The position numbers were made by a program, and so were the translations under genes. From Bog-473 sp963744225 (GTDB lineage Bacteria; Actinomycetota; Acidimicrobiia; Acidimicrobiales; RAAP-2), in contig CAVUSV010000003.1 of the NCBI GenBank assembly GCA_963744225.1, positions 620,001 to 684,000 on the forward strand: 64,000 nucleotides of DNA. Direction: 5' to 3'. The notes beneath the pieces are model-generated. The model saw nothing but the letters and a program-made list of their open reading frames with translations. It ran no database searches and was not told the DNA's origin. Shown piece by piece: positions 49,582 through 58,545 of the stretch (positions are counted from its first letter, which is position 1; every line of letters begins with the position of its first letter).

Positions 49582-51816
49582 CGCCCTCCATTGTGGTCGC
49601 CGCGTCCGTGCGGGTCGACCGGTCCAACCCGCCGCCACACCGCTGGTGCCGCCGCGAGCACGACGAGGACGACGAGCGCCAACGCGAAGAGCGCGTCGTA
49701 GGAGCCGTAGCCGCCGTAGCTGAAGGTCACGGTATGCACGCCGGGTCCCACGACGACACCGACCAGCGCCGGCGCCACCATGACGGTCGGAGCCGGCTTG
49801 CCGTCGACGGTGGCGCGCCACCCCGGGTCATAGGACGCGCTCGAGGACGGCCGTGGCGCGCCGGTCCGTCTGGACCACGGCACTTGCGTGGCCGTTGGCC
49901 AGGTCGGCGTGCTCGACGACCACTCGACCCGGCGGTCCGCGCAGCGCGGCCCCATGCCCTCCCGTGGGGGTCGCCCCAGCTTGTCCGTTGAAGGCCACCG
50001 TCAGGTCCTTGTGTTGGGCGAGCAGCGGGGAGTCGAGCAGCGTCACGCTCTGCGAGCCGACGTCGGCCCGCGTCGCCGTCAGCACGCCAGTCGTGTCGTA
50101 CACGTGGATGTAGCCCGGGTCGGGAAGGGCCCACAGGCAGTAGGTCCCGGCGCAGCGGACCTTGTCGGCCGCCACCGGCGGCAGCATGGAGGCAGGGGTG
50201 ATGATGTAGCCAATCCCGAAGAGTGGGTAATCGCCCGGGTTGGTGTCGTCAAAGTAATACTCGGGATCGGTCATCAGTGAGGCCGTCCGCAGCGTGTAGC
50301 CGACCTCGTCGACGTCCTTGCCCTCGAGGTACTTGAACACGGGCACGGCACCGACGAGGAGGTCCTGGCCCCAGTTGGTCGGCTGGCCGGCGTAGACGCG
50401 ACCCCTCGGATGAGCGCTCACGTAATTGAGCAGCGCGTCGATCTGAGGGCGCTGCTGGGCGTCGGCGGCGACCTGCAACCCAATGTTGGTCGCATTGTGC
50501 GCGTCGTAGGTGTCCAGGGAGACCCAGGCCGGGGCCAGCAGGACGACGAGCGCGACGACGCAGAGCCCGGCGACGATGCCTCGCCCCACCCGCTCCGACG
50601 TCCATCCCTGGCCCTCCTCCGGGAAGAGGCGCAGCGCGGCGTCGCGGAGGAGCCGCCCCACGAACACGATGCCGATTCCGGCGAGCAGGACGCCCGAGAG
50701 CTGCACGCCCATCTGGAAGCGCCGTATGAAGATGTCGCTGCTGCCGGGCACGACGGAGTACAGGGCGCCGAACGTCGTCCGCCCGAATGTCATCACCAGC
50801 GTGACCACCCAGATGCTCACCAGGGCGCGGCCGGCCGTGCTGGTCCGCCAGCGCACGACGCAGGCGGCGAGGCCGGCGCCGACGAGAATCGACACGACCG
50901 GCCAATGTCCCGCGTCATAAAGCTGACCGGAGAACAACCAAGACAGGACCTGACGGGCGCCGTAGCCGTTCTCGAGCCCCGTGCTCTGGAGCACCTGGTT
51001 GCGCGCCGCCCAGTGGGACTGATCCAGGAGCGGGACGATGACCCAGGCCGAAGTCGCCAGCGCCGCTACGCCGAGGACGAGGGCCCGGATCAGGCGGCGC
51101 CACACGTCCGATGGCACGATGAACGGCCACACGACGAGCGCCACGAACGCCAGGTAGCCGGTCTCGTAGTGCAGCGCCACCGTCAGCATGATGAAGAAGG
51201 CGGCCGGCAGGGCGGCCCGCCGCGACGACAGCGCGCGGTAGGTGAATCCCCACGCCAGAGGGAGCGTCCAGGACGCCCAGAGTTGGGTCCACACGCCGTA
51301 ACCGACCCAGACGTAGGCCTTGGTCTCGTAGCCGATGCCGGCCGCTGACATGAGGAACGGTGCCACCACTGCCGCCGCGGCGGCCGTCCAGCGGCTCAGG
51401 TAGAACAGCCGACCGCACCAGTACACGGCGAGCGGCCAAAGTGCGAGCAGCAGGTACAGCGACCAACGGAACGCCGTGCCGGGATCGATGACCGTGCCGA
51501 CCGTCCCGGTCAGCGTAGAGGGCAGGCTCTGGTAGTGGAGGAACTGGGGCGAGCCAAGCCCGAGGGAGGGATACCAGCTCGTGAACGGGAGGTGGCCCTG
51601 GCCGATGCGTGTCGCTGCGAATCGCACCATTTGTGCGTGCAGAGAGCTGTCATCGAGGTAGGGCACCGCCCGTAATTCGGGTCGCAGCTCCCACAGCCCC
51701 CAGAGGATGGCGAGGGCGACCGCAATCCATGGCCCCAACCACGACCAGGGCGACAACGCGGGCCGCGGCGGCGGCGTCGGGTCCGGGGCGGGTGCCACCG
51801 CCGCGGACAAGGTCAC
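49485..51816 (-). pseudogene. YfhO-like multi-spanning membrane protein, single frameshift near the C-terminus
   Basis: About 760 residues if repaired. GTG 51816 leads into many membrane helices (WLGPWIAVALAILWGLW ... LCVVALVVLLAPAWVSL) and then an extracellular domain. The main frame stops at 49828, but YDPGWRATVDGKPAPTVMVA and a final membrane helix (ALFALALVVLVVLAAAPAVW), which are the conserved end of YfhO-type proteins, follow in another frame. Removing one C near 49840 joins them. Such proteins are linked to glycosylation of cell-wall polymers. The exact stop is uncertain because the tail overlaps the LEH-like gene. Confidence 0.75.
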
Positions 51817-52178
51817 GGCCCCATGAGGAAACTGGTGAGGTCCTGAGCGAGCTCGTGCGCGGCGGCCTGCTGGAAGGCGGGCGTGACGAGCAGGGCGGCA
51901 TCAGTGACGTTGCGCATGTTCCGGCACTGGATGAGCATCTTGGGCTTGGTGGCCAGGTTCAGCCCCGGCACGTCGTCGCGTGACCGCAGGCCGTTCGCGC
52001 CGTCGAAGATGCTGACCGGCATGCTCGTGCCCACGGCGAACGAGGTGCGCACGTCGGCCACCGCAGTATGTTGCCAAACCGGCCACGGCAGCAGCCCGCA
52101 CTCGATTCCCGAACCGCAGGCCGGGCGCGTACCCCTCCCCGATGATGGCGACGGCACGTCGATAACATCGCCCCGCAT
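51813..52178 (-). pseudogene. C-terminal fragment of an N-acetylmuramoyl-L-alanine amidase
   Basis: GLNLATKPKMLIQCRNMRNVTDAALL matches the last strand of Amidase_3 enzymes (usually 'PAVLVE.GNM.N..D'), here with Gln in place of the usual catalytic Glu. The zinc-binding first part of the domain is missing, and the 5' side ends at the tRNA gene at 52183. Its stop overlaps the start of the membrane protein. It is probably a truncated remnant. Confidence 0.55.
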
Positions 52179-52182
52179 CCCT

Positions 52183-52255
52183 GGGGCTGTAGCTCAGTGG
52201 TCAGAGCAGAGGACTCATAATCCTTCGGTCGTGGGTTCGATCCCCACCAGCCCCA
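52183..52255 (+). tRNA. tRNA with CAT anticodon (elongator Met or Ile2)
   Basis: Acceptor GGGGCTG/CAGCCCC, D-stem GCTC/GAGC, anticodon stem GAGGA/TCCTT with loop CTCATAA, and T-arm GTGGG-TTCGATC-CCCAC. All features are canonical, including T33 and TTCGA. It cannot be told by eye whether C34 is modified to lysidine (Ile2). It contrasts with the odd tRNAs of the array. Confidence 0.92.
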
Positions 52256-52317
52256 CTGAGCCCGATTCTCCCGGAGTCGTCCCTCTACGTGCTTTCGGCC
52301 CCGATCGCTCCGGGTGC

Positions 52318-52620
52318 TCAGGCGTCCCCGGCGGCCCAGGCGACTGCACCACCCGTCAGATTCTCGGCGCTCCACCCCGCTTCGCTTAGCGCCTGCGCAG
52401 CCACTGCGGATCGCCCGCCGACGTGGCAGGCCACCACGATCGTGGCATCCCGGGGCAGCTCGTCGAGGCGGTCGCCCAGCTGCCCGAGCGGGATGTTCAC
52501 GCCGATGGGATACGCCCAGGCCTCGACCTCGTCCTGTTCGCGCACGTCGAGGAGGAACACGTCCTCGCCGCGGGCGATACGCGCCTTGACCTCGTCGGGT
52601 TCCACCTCGGCAAAGGGCAT
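52318..52620 (-). CDS. Single-domain rhodanese-like protein
   Basis: A 100-residue protein. FLLDVREQDEVEAWAYPIGVNIPLG and the active-site loop VACHVGGRS (Cys as nucleophile, Arg in the loop) define a rhodanese domain. It would transfer sulfane sulfur. ATG 52620 was chosen over GTG 52626, which is too close to AGGG. The two 48-bp repeats lie directly upstream. Confidence 0.88.
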   Translation of the reverse strand: MPFAEVEPDEVKARIARGEDVFLLDVREQDEVEAWAYPIGVNIPLGQLGDRLDELPRDATIVVACHVGGRSAVAAQALSEAGWSAENLTGGAVAWAAGDA

Positions 52621-52664
52621 CGCCACACCCTATGGTCGCCAGCCGGGCTGGGAGTCGGCGGGGG

Positions 52665-52782
52665 CTTTCAAAACTATGCACAAGCCGGTTGATGGTTTGG
52701 AAATGAATCGGCGTCGGCGGGAGGCGGCGGACGTCTTTCAAAACTATGCACAAGCCGGTTGATGGTTTGGAAATGAATCGGC
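52665..52782. repeat. Two 48-bp direct repeats, 22 bp apart
   Basis: An identical 48-bp sequence, less GC-rich than its surroundings, occurs at 52665-52712 and 52735-52782. The spacer begins GTCGGCGGG, which also precedes the first copy, so the true unit is about 70 bp (roughly 1.7 copies). It sits between the rhodanese (minus) and PH-domain (plus) genes and may duplicate a promoter. There are only two copies, so it is not a CRISPR array. Confidence 0.85.
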
Positions 52783-52885
52783 AGCAGTTGGCAGTTGCAC
52801 CCATGGCCAGCAACCGTCGCCGTCGACTGGTTAACGACCCATGATTTGCAAGGGCCAGAGCAGGCGCCCACGGTACGCTGGGACG

Positions 52886-53668
52886 ATGGCCCTCCCTCGG
52901 AAGTTCCTGAACGAGGACGAGGAGCTGCTGGCGGAGTTGCACCCGCATTGGATCTTCCTCTTCGGACCGCTATTCACGTCCATCGCGGTCTGGGCGGCGA
53001 TCATCGTTCTCGTCGTTCTATGGCGCAATCCGCCCGGCTGGACGAACTACCCAATCCTCATCATCGCCCTCATCCCCGGCCTCTGGCTGTTGGGCCGCTT
53101 CGTGCGCTGGAAGTCCTATTCCGTTGCGCTCACGTCCACCCGCATCCTCGTCCGTCAGGGCATTCTCGGGCGCGACACGGTCCAGTTGCGTCTCCAGCGC
53201 ATCACCGAGGTCAATATCCGCCAGGCGCTCATCGAGCGGTTGCTCGGTACGGGCAGCCTCATCATCGACGTGCAGGGTGAGGACGACTCGCTGACGCTCG
53301 AGTACATGCGCAAGCCGGCCGTCGTTCAGCGCGTCATCAACTCGCAGATCAACGAGATCGTGGGCGGCGGTAACCGCGAGCCGATCCCGTACGACATGCT
53401 GCCCGCAGAGGCGCGCCGGGCGGCGAGGCGCGACCACGAGGACCACGAGGACCACGGCGCCGAGCACGATACGCCCCCCTTCGGCATGGGTGGATCGGCA
53501 GCCGCGGAAGGCCAAAGCGTCGATCAGAACATACGCGCCACCGACTCCGGCGCCCTCCCCTTCGAGATCCGGGACCGGCTCATCGAGCTCGACGACCTGC
53601 GCCGGCGCGGCATCGTCTCGGAGGAAGAGTTCGCCACCAAAAAAAGCGAGCTGCTGAACCGCATCTAG
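52886..53668 (+). CDS. Bacterial PH-domain (bPH2) membrane protein with SHOCT tail
   Basis: A 260-residue protein. Two membrane helices (WIFLFGPLFTSIAVWAAIIV and PILIIALIPGLWLLG) precede a bPH2 domain (VALTSTRILVRQGILGRD, LQRITEVNIRQALIERLLGTG). A linker follows, and then a SHOCT motif at the end (LIELDDLRRRGIVSEEEFAT). Translation may be leaderless, since TACGCT lies 6 bp before ATG 52886. Function unknown; PH-domain proteins of this type are often linked to membrane stress. Confidence 0.85.
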   Translation: MALPRKFLNEDEELLAELHPHWIFLFGPLFTSIAVWAAIIVLVVLWRNPPGWTNYPILIIALIPGLWLLGRFVRWKSYSVALTSTRILVRQGILGRDTVQLRLQRITEVNIRQALIERLLGTGSLIIDVQGEDDSLTLEYMRKPAVVQRVINSQINEIVGGGNREPIPYDMLPAEARRAARRDHEDHEDHGAEHDTPPFGMGGSAAAEGQSVDQNIRATDSGALPFEIRDRLIELDDLRRRGIVSEEEFATKKSELLNRI

Positions 53669-53751
53669 ATTCGGTCGGCGAGGCATCCACGACGCATCGC
53701 TGAAAGACTCGCAACGCGCCCGGATGGGGCAGCCGACGAGTGGAGGAACCG

Positions 53752-54012
53752 ATGCATGCTGTCATAGTCCAAGTCGAGATCTTGGACGACGCTGAAGCCC
53801 GCAAGGGCCTTGAGGATGTCGTGGCCATGGTCAAGCAGGCGCCTGGCCTGGTGGCGGCCTATTGGGTCCGCCTCGACGACCGTCACGGCACGTCCATCGC
53901 CGTCTTCGAGACCGAAGAGCAGGCCCATGCCGGCAAGCCGCCAACGGACGGCTCCGCCCCGGGCGTGAAGATGACCAGCGTCGCGGTCGGCGAGGTGCTC
54001 GCGTCGGCGTGA
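53752..54012 (+). CDS. Small conserved ABM-like protein
   Basis: An 86-residue alpha/beta protein. The pattern AVIVQVEILDDAEARKGLED, AAYWVRLDDRHGTSIAVFET resembles dimeric ferredoxin-like (ABM) domains. ATG 53752 has GGAGGA upstream. No specific function. Confidence 0.7.
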   Translation: MHAVIVQVEILDDAEARKGLEDVVAMVKQAPGLVAAYWVRLDDRHGTSIAVFETEEQAHAGKPPTDGSAPGVKMTSVAVGEVLASA

Positions 54013-54055
54013 GCAGGGGAAAGGGCCGATCGGCCGGACGGCTACCGTTATACGG

Positions 54056-54307
54056 GTGAGCCTCCCCCGATACCGCTGCGACGGTTGCGGCAACCTCACC
54101 CGTTTCGATGTGATCGTCTCGCAGAAGACGAGAGCGTTTCACCATTTCAACGTGGGTGGCGACCTCGTGATCGAGGACGAAGAGGTTCTCTCGCGTCACG
54201 TGGACGAGGTGGTGTGCCGCTGGTGCGGCCATGGACGCAGCGTCGTCGAGATCGCGGTCGGGGACGAGAAGCTCGAGGAGCCCGGCACTCCGGCGAAATT
54301 GCTGTGA
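54056..54307 (+). CDS. Small zinc-ribbon protein
   Basis: An 83-residue protein with two metal-type knuckles, CDGCG near the start and CRWCG near residue 55, which together fit a four-Cys zinc ribbon. GTG 54056 lies 7 bp after a TATAC box, so it may be leaderless. It overlaps the next gene by 4 bp. Function unknown. Confidence 0.72.
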   Translation: MSLPRYRCDGCGNLTRFDVIVSQKTRAFHHFNVGGDLVIEDEEVLSRHVDEVVCRWCGHGRSVVEIAVGDEKLEEPGTPAKLL

Positions 54308-54789
54308 GCGAGCCGCCGGCCGAGATCCTGCGCCGGCTTCGCCCCATCCCGACCTACACGGGCCACCCGACGACTACTCCGCACGACGTCGTCGGCGTCG
54401 GTCCCGACGGCTCCGCGCGCCGGATCGCCGTGACGGAGGCAGCCGACCCGGTTGTGCTCCTCTTCCTCTCGTCGGGGTGCCTCGGCTGCCGCGACCTGTG
54501 GGAGGGCCTGGCCCGGCTGCACGCGGGACTGGGAGGAGCAGCGCGACTGGCCGTCGTGACCAAGAGCCCCGGTGCGGAGGACCCGGCTGCCATCGCAGCC
54601 CTGGCGGGAGACGGTGTGGCATCTCTGAGCATGGAGATCGTGATGAGCTCACCGGCCTTCCACGACTACCGGGTCGGGGGTCCGCCGTTTCTGTCCGTGG
54701 CCAGCGCGGACGCCGTGCTCACCGAGAGCGTGGCCTGGGGCCTGGAGCAGACCCTGCAGACCGCTCTCGCATCCCTCCGCGCCGGGTAA
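54304..54789 (+). CDS. Thioredoxin-like protein (MauD/redoxin type)
   Basis: A 161-residue protein. VVLLFLSSGCLGCRDLWEGLARLH carries the CxxC active site at the end of the first strand, and VGGPPFLSVASAD contains the cis-Pro position. No signal peptide is obvious. GTG 54304 overlaps the stop of the zinc-ribbon gene. A thiol-disulfide role is expected. Confidence 0.78.
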   Translation: MSEPPAEILRRLRPIPTYTGHPTTTPHDVVGVGPDGSARRIAVTEAADPVVLLFLSSGCLGCRDLWEGLARLHAGLGGAARLAVVTKSPGAEDPAAIAALAGDGVASLSMEIVMSSPAFHDYRVGGPPFLSVASADAVLTESVAWGLEQTLQTALASLRAG

Positions 54790-54863
54790 CGCGGTGCGGT
54801 CGACGTCATGTTCGGTGTCACACCCCCTCGTCAAGCTTGGTCCGAACAGAGAGGGTCACCGTC

Positions 54864-55094
54864 ATGCCGATTTCCAGGGACACGGACCGCGAGCCCGAGG
54901 GCGAGCTCACCATCGACTGCGACCGTTGCGCGCTCCGAGAGACTGCGGCGTGTGACGACTGCGTGGTCACCTTCCTCCTCGGGCGTGAGCCCGATGACGC
55001 CGTCGTCATCGACGCCGACGAGGCCCGCGCCATGCGGATGCTCGAGCGCGCCGGCCTCGTCCCATCGTTGCGTTTCGACAGCAAGGCGGGCTGA
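54864..55094 (+). CDS. Small conserved Cys-containing protein
   Basis: A 76-residue protein. CDRCALRETAACDDCVV holds four Cys, followed by FLLGREPDDAVVIDADEARAMRMLERAGLVPSLRF. This form is common in actinobacteria next to PimB-like transferases; its function is unknown. ATG 54864 has GAGAGGG upstream. Confidence 0.75.
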   Translation: MPISRDTDREPEGELTIDCDRCALRETAACDDCVVTFLLGREPDDAVVIDADEARAMRMLERAGLVPSLRFDSKAG

Positions 55095-55142
55095 CTACAG
55101 CCCCGCCTCACCTTGCCCCCACGCCGGCGGGGCAGCGCCCCG

Positions 55143-56288
55143 GTGAAGCGCCATCTTCTCGTGACCAACGATTTCCCGCCCAAGGTGGGCGGCATCCAGA
55201 ATTACCTCTGGGAGCTGTGGAAGCGGCTCGATCCCGCCTCCTACGTCGTGCTGACGGCCTCGTCAGACGACGCCGCCCCCGCGTTCGACGCCGCACAGGC
55301 GGATCAGGGCGTGCGCATCGAGCGGGTACCTGCCTCCACGCTCTTCTTCCCGACCCCTGCCGCGCTCGCCGCCGTGCGCAAGTGCGCCGCGGACCACGAG
55401 GTCGACATGGTCCTGCTCGACCCCGTGCTCCCGCTCGGGCTCCTGGGCCCGCGCCTCGGTGTCCCCTACGGGGTCATCCTCCACGGCGCCGAGGTCACCG
55501 TGCCCGGCCGGATCCCCGGCTCACGCGCGGTGCTCGGCAAGGTGCTCCGCGGCGCGCAGCTGGTCCTATCTGCGGGCGGCTACCCGGCGGCAGAGGGGCG
55601 TCGTGCCGCCGCGGGCAGCACCGCCCCGCTCGTCGTCGTTCCGCCCGGCGTGGACACCGGCGCCATCGTCCCGCTCAAGGCGCCCGAGCGGCGGGCCGCC
55701 CGGGCGCGTCTCGGGCTGCCGGTGGGAGGACCGCTCATCGCCAGCGTCAGCCGTCTGGTGCCCCGTAAGGGCATGGACGTGTTGATCGATGCGGCTGGGC
55801 GCCTGGCCACTTCGTATCCCGACCTGGTCGTGGCGATCGGGGGTGATGGTCGGGAGCTGGCGCACCTGCGGCGCTTGGCCGACCGGAGCCCGCTCACTGT
55901 CCGTGTGCTCGGATCCGTGAGCGACCAGGACCGCGCCGACCTCCTCGGCGCCGCCGACGTCTTCGCTCTGCCCTGCCGGAACCGCTGGTTCGGACTCGAA
56001 CAAGAGGGTTTCGGCATCGTGTTCCTCGAGGCGGCGGCCGCTGGGGTCCCCCAGGTCGCCGGGGACAGCGGCGGGGCGTCGGAAGCCGTGCTCGACGGCG
56101 TCACCGGCCTGGTCGTCGGCTCCCCGGAGGATCCAGGAGCCGTCGCGGAGGCCCTGCGCAGCCTGCTGGCGGACCCCAGCCGGCGGCGCCGGATGGGCCG
56201 GGCGGCCCGATCCCGGGTGAAGGATTCTTTCGACAACGACCTTCTCGCTTCTAGGCTGGCCGAAGCGCTGGCTGGAGTGGCAATCTGA
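55143..56288 (+). CDS. GT4 glycosyltransferase, PimB/MgtA-like
   Basis: A 381-residue GT-B enzyme. LVTNDFPPKVGGIQNYLWEL (the GGI-loop), HGAEVTVPG, SVSRLVPRKGMDVLI and the donor motif EGFGIVFLEAAAAGVPQVAGDSGGASEAV match the phosphatidylinositol mannosyltransferase/MgtA branch. A GDP-mannose donor and a lipid acceptor at the inner membrane face are probable. GTG 55143 was chosen because homology starts there. Confidence 0.88.
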   Translation: MKRHLLVTNDFPPKVGGIQNYLWELWKRLDPASYVVLTASSDDAAPAFDAAQADQGVRIERVPASTLFFPTPAALAAVRKCAADHEVDMVLLDPVLPLGLLGPRLGVPYGVILHGAEVTVPGRIPGSRAVLGKVLRGAQLVLSAGGYPAAEGRRAAAGSTAPLVVVPPGVDTGAIVPLKAPERRAARARLGLPVGGPLIASVSRLVPRKGMDVLIDAAGRLATSYPDLVVAIGGDGRELAHLRRLADRSPLTVRVLGSVSDQDRADLLGAADVFALPCRNRWFGLEQEGFGIVFLEAAAAGVPQVAGDSGGASEAVLDGVTGLVVGSPEDPGAVAEALRSLLADPSRRRRMGRAARSRVKDSFDNDLLASRLAEALAGVAI

Positions 56289-56333
56289 CGCCCTGCCGCG
56301 CTGGCAGTTCCCGACAGGAAGGACGCACCCACC

Positions 56334-56777
56334 GTGGCCGATCAAGCCACAGAGCACATCTCGGTTGCGGCACCGCCGGAGCGGTGCTTCGAGGTCGCGG
56401 CGGACCTCGAGCGGTATCCCGAGTGGGCCGCCGATATCAAGGAGATCGAGGTCAAGGAGCGCGACGACCAGGGTCGGCCCCTGCTGGTGACCTTCCGCGC
56501 CGCCGCCTTCGGCCGCAGCACCAGCTACACGCTCGCCTACGACTACACAGAGGCCCCGCACGTGTTGGCGTGGAAACTGACCCAGGGCGACATCACGACC
56601 AAGCTCGACGGGAGCTACATCTTCGACCCGGGTGAGGGCGACAGCACCGATGTCACCTACCACCTCGAGGCGGAGCTACGCGTCCCCATCCCCGGATTCA
56701 TCAAGATGCGGGCCACGAGCCGCATCATGGCGACGGCCATGCGAGAGCTGAAGGCGCGGGTCGAGTCCACGTTGTGA
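56334..56777 (+). CDS. SRPBCC (START/polyketide-cyclase-like) protein
   Basis: A 147-residue protein. HISVAAPPERCFEVAADLERYPEWAADIKE is the standard N-terminus of the family, ending with the long C-terminal helix FIKMRATSRIMATAMRELKARVE. It binds a hydrophobic ligand. GTG start; its stop overlaps the ROK kinase start (GTGA). Confidence 0.87.
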   Translation: MADQATEHISVAAPPERCFEVAADLERYPEWAADIKEIEVKERDDQGRPLLVTFRAAAFGRSTSYTLAYDYTEAPHVLAWKLTQGDITTKLDGSYIFDPGEGDSTDVTYHLEAELRVPIPGFIKMRATSRIMATAMRELKARVESTL

Positions 56778-57784
56778 CTCGTGACGGGGGCCCACCGGCC
56801 GCCGGCGTGACCTACGGCATCGACATCGGCGGGACGAAGGTCCTCGGTGTCGCCCTCGGCCCCGCCGACAACGTCGTCGCCGAAGCCCGCGTCCCCACGC
56901 CGACCGGTACCCGTGAGATTGTCGGGAGCCATGTCGCCGAGGCCGTGGCCCAAGTGGTGGGTGACCTCGATCGAGGTCTCGGCGCCGCTGCCGGCGGTCC
57001 CAGTGCCGCGCCGGTGGGCGTTGGGGCGCCGGGCATGGTGGACCGGCGGGGGCGCCTGTGCTTCGCGCCGAACCTGCCCCAGGCCCACGAGGTGGACTGG
57101 ACCGAGCTGATCGGTGCGCGCGTTCCCGGCCGGCGCGTCGTGATCGAAAACGACGCCAACCTCGCCGTGCTGGCCGAGCACCAACTGGGTGCAGCCCGCG
57201 GCTTCCGCCACGTCGTGATGGTCACGCTGGGCACGGGGATCGGGGGTGGCATCGTGATCGACGGGCGCGTCGAAGTCGGGTCGGCGGGCTTCGCCGGCGA
57301 GATCGGGCACATGGTCGTAGACCCGACCGGTCCGGCGTGTCCCTGCGGCCGGCGGGGCTGCTGGGAGCGTTTCGCCTCTGGCGCGGGACTGGGGGTCCTG
57401 GCCCGGGAGGCCGCGCTGGCGGGGCGTCTGGGCGAGGTGGTCAGGGTGGCCGGCGGCGACCCGGAGAGCGTGCGCGGCGAGGACGTCTCGGCCGCGGCTG
57501 CCGCGGGCGACCCGGCCGCACAGCGGGTCATCGAGGAGGTTGGGTGGTGGGTCGGTTTCGGGCTGGCCAACCTCGCCTGCGTGCTCGATCCGGAGTGCTT
57601 CGTGCTCGGCGGGGGTGTCGTGCAGGCCGGCGATCTGCTGCTCGATTCGGCCCGCGCCGCCTTTGGCGATCTCGTGGAAGGCGGGGACCGCCGTCCCCGG
57701 GCGAGGATCGTGCCCGCCACCTTCGGGGAGCGAGCGGGAGCAGTGGGCGCGGCACTGGCGGCGCGCCGGGGCGGCTTGAACTGA
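56774..57784 (+). CDS. ROK-family glucokinase-like sugar kinase
   Basis: A 336-residue protein. YGIDIGGTKVLGVALG (phosphate-1), ENDANLAVLAEHQLGAA (catalytic Asp), TLGTGIGGGIVIDG and the zinc motif CPCGRRGCWERF are complete. It phosphorylates glucose or a related sugar with ATP or polyphosphate. It is coupled to both neighbours. Confidence 0.92.
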   Translation: MTRDGGPPAAGVTYGIDIGGTKVLGVALGPADNVVAEARVPTPTGTREIVGSHVAEAVAQVVGDLDRGLGAAAGGPSAAPVGVGAPGMVDRRGRLCFAPNLPQAHEVDWTELIGARVPGRRVVIENDANLAVLAEHQLGAARGFRHVVMVTLGTGIGGGIVIDGRVEVGSAGFAGEIGHMVVDPTGPACPCGRRGCWERFASGAGLGVLAREAALAGRLGEVVRVAGGDPESVRGEDVSAAAAAGDPAAQRVIEEVGWWVGFGLANLACVLDPECFVLGGGVVQAGDLLLDSARAAFGDLVEGGDRRPRARIVPATFGERAGAVGAALAARRGGLN

Positions 57785-58536
57785 TGCGGACCGGGGTCGT
57801 GCTCCCGACCTTCCGCGACAATCCCGAAGAGGCGTTTGCCTCGGCCGCCGCGGCAGTCGCCGCCGGTGTGGACGGCGTGTTCTGCTACGACCACATCTGG
57901 CCCATCGGCCAGCCCCATCGCCCGGCGCTGGCGCCCTTCCCCATTTTGGGCGCGCTGGCCACGCAACTGGTCGCCCGACGCGGCGCCGGGGATGGACCCT
58001 TCCTCGGCACGCTCGTGGCCCGCGTCGGCCTGGTGCCCAATCACGTCTTGGCCGCGCAGTTCGTGGCGCTCGAGCAGCTGGCGCCGGGGCGCGTCATCGC
58101 CGGACTGGGGACGGGCGACCGTCTGAGTGCGGCGGAGAACCGCGCCTACGGCATCCCGTTCTCATCGGCGGCCCAGCGGCGTGCTGAGTTGGTCGAGCTC
58201 GCCGGTGCGCTCGTGCGATCGGGGCTCACGGTTTGGGTTGCCGGCGGGACGATCGGACGAACAGAGGAGGCCCGGGCCACGGGCGCGGCGCTCACCGTGT
58301 GGGACGCCGAGACCGCGCTGGTGGCAGCGAGAACCTCGGGTCCCGACGCGGTCGAGGTGACGTGGGCCGGCCCACCGCCGGCGGGTTCGCCGAACCTCTC
58401 GGAGACGCTGCAGGGGTTGCACCGAGCCGGGGCCAGCTGGGCCGTGTTCGGATGGCCTGTCGACGTAGAGGAACTCGCGGCCGCCGGGCGTGCCGTCGCC
58501 GCCCCGTCACCCGGAGTGACTGCTGCCGGGCCGTAG
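57784..58536 (+). CDS. LLM-class (F420-dependent type) oxidoreductase
   Basis: A 250-residue TIM-barrel protein. VVLPTFRDNPEEAFASAAAAVAAGVDGVFCYDHIWP and LATQLVARRG ... ALEQLAPGRVIAGLGTGDRLSAAENRAYGIPF are characteristic of bacterial luciferase-like enzymes. It is somewhat shorter than typical (about 300), so the C-terminal part is reduced. ATG overlaps the kinase stop (TGATG). Confidence 0.82.
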   Translation: MRTGVVLPTFRDNPEEAFASAAAAVAAGVDGVFCYDHIWPIGQPHRPALAPFPILGALATQLVARRGAGDGPFLGTLVARVGLVPNHVLAAQFVALEQLAPGRVIAGLGTGDRLSAAENRAYGIPFSSAAQRRAELVELAGALVRSGLTVWVAGGTIGRTEEARATGAALTVWDAETALVAARTSGPDAVEVTWAGPPPAGSPNLSETLQGLHRAGASWAVFGWPVDVEELAAAGRAVAAPSPGVTAAGP

Positions 58537-58545
58537 ACTTCACCG

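Noticed and set aside
52665..52782. CRISPR-like pair of repeats with a spacer
   Set aside because: Only two copies, the 48-bp repeat is longer than the 22-bp spacer, the spacer start is itself repeated upstream, and no cas genes are nearby.
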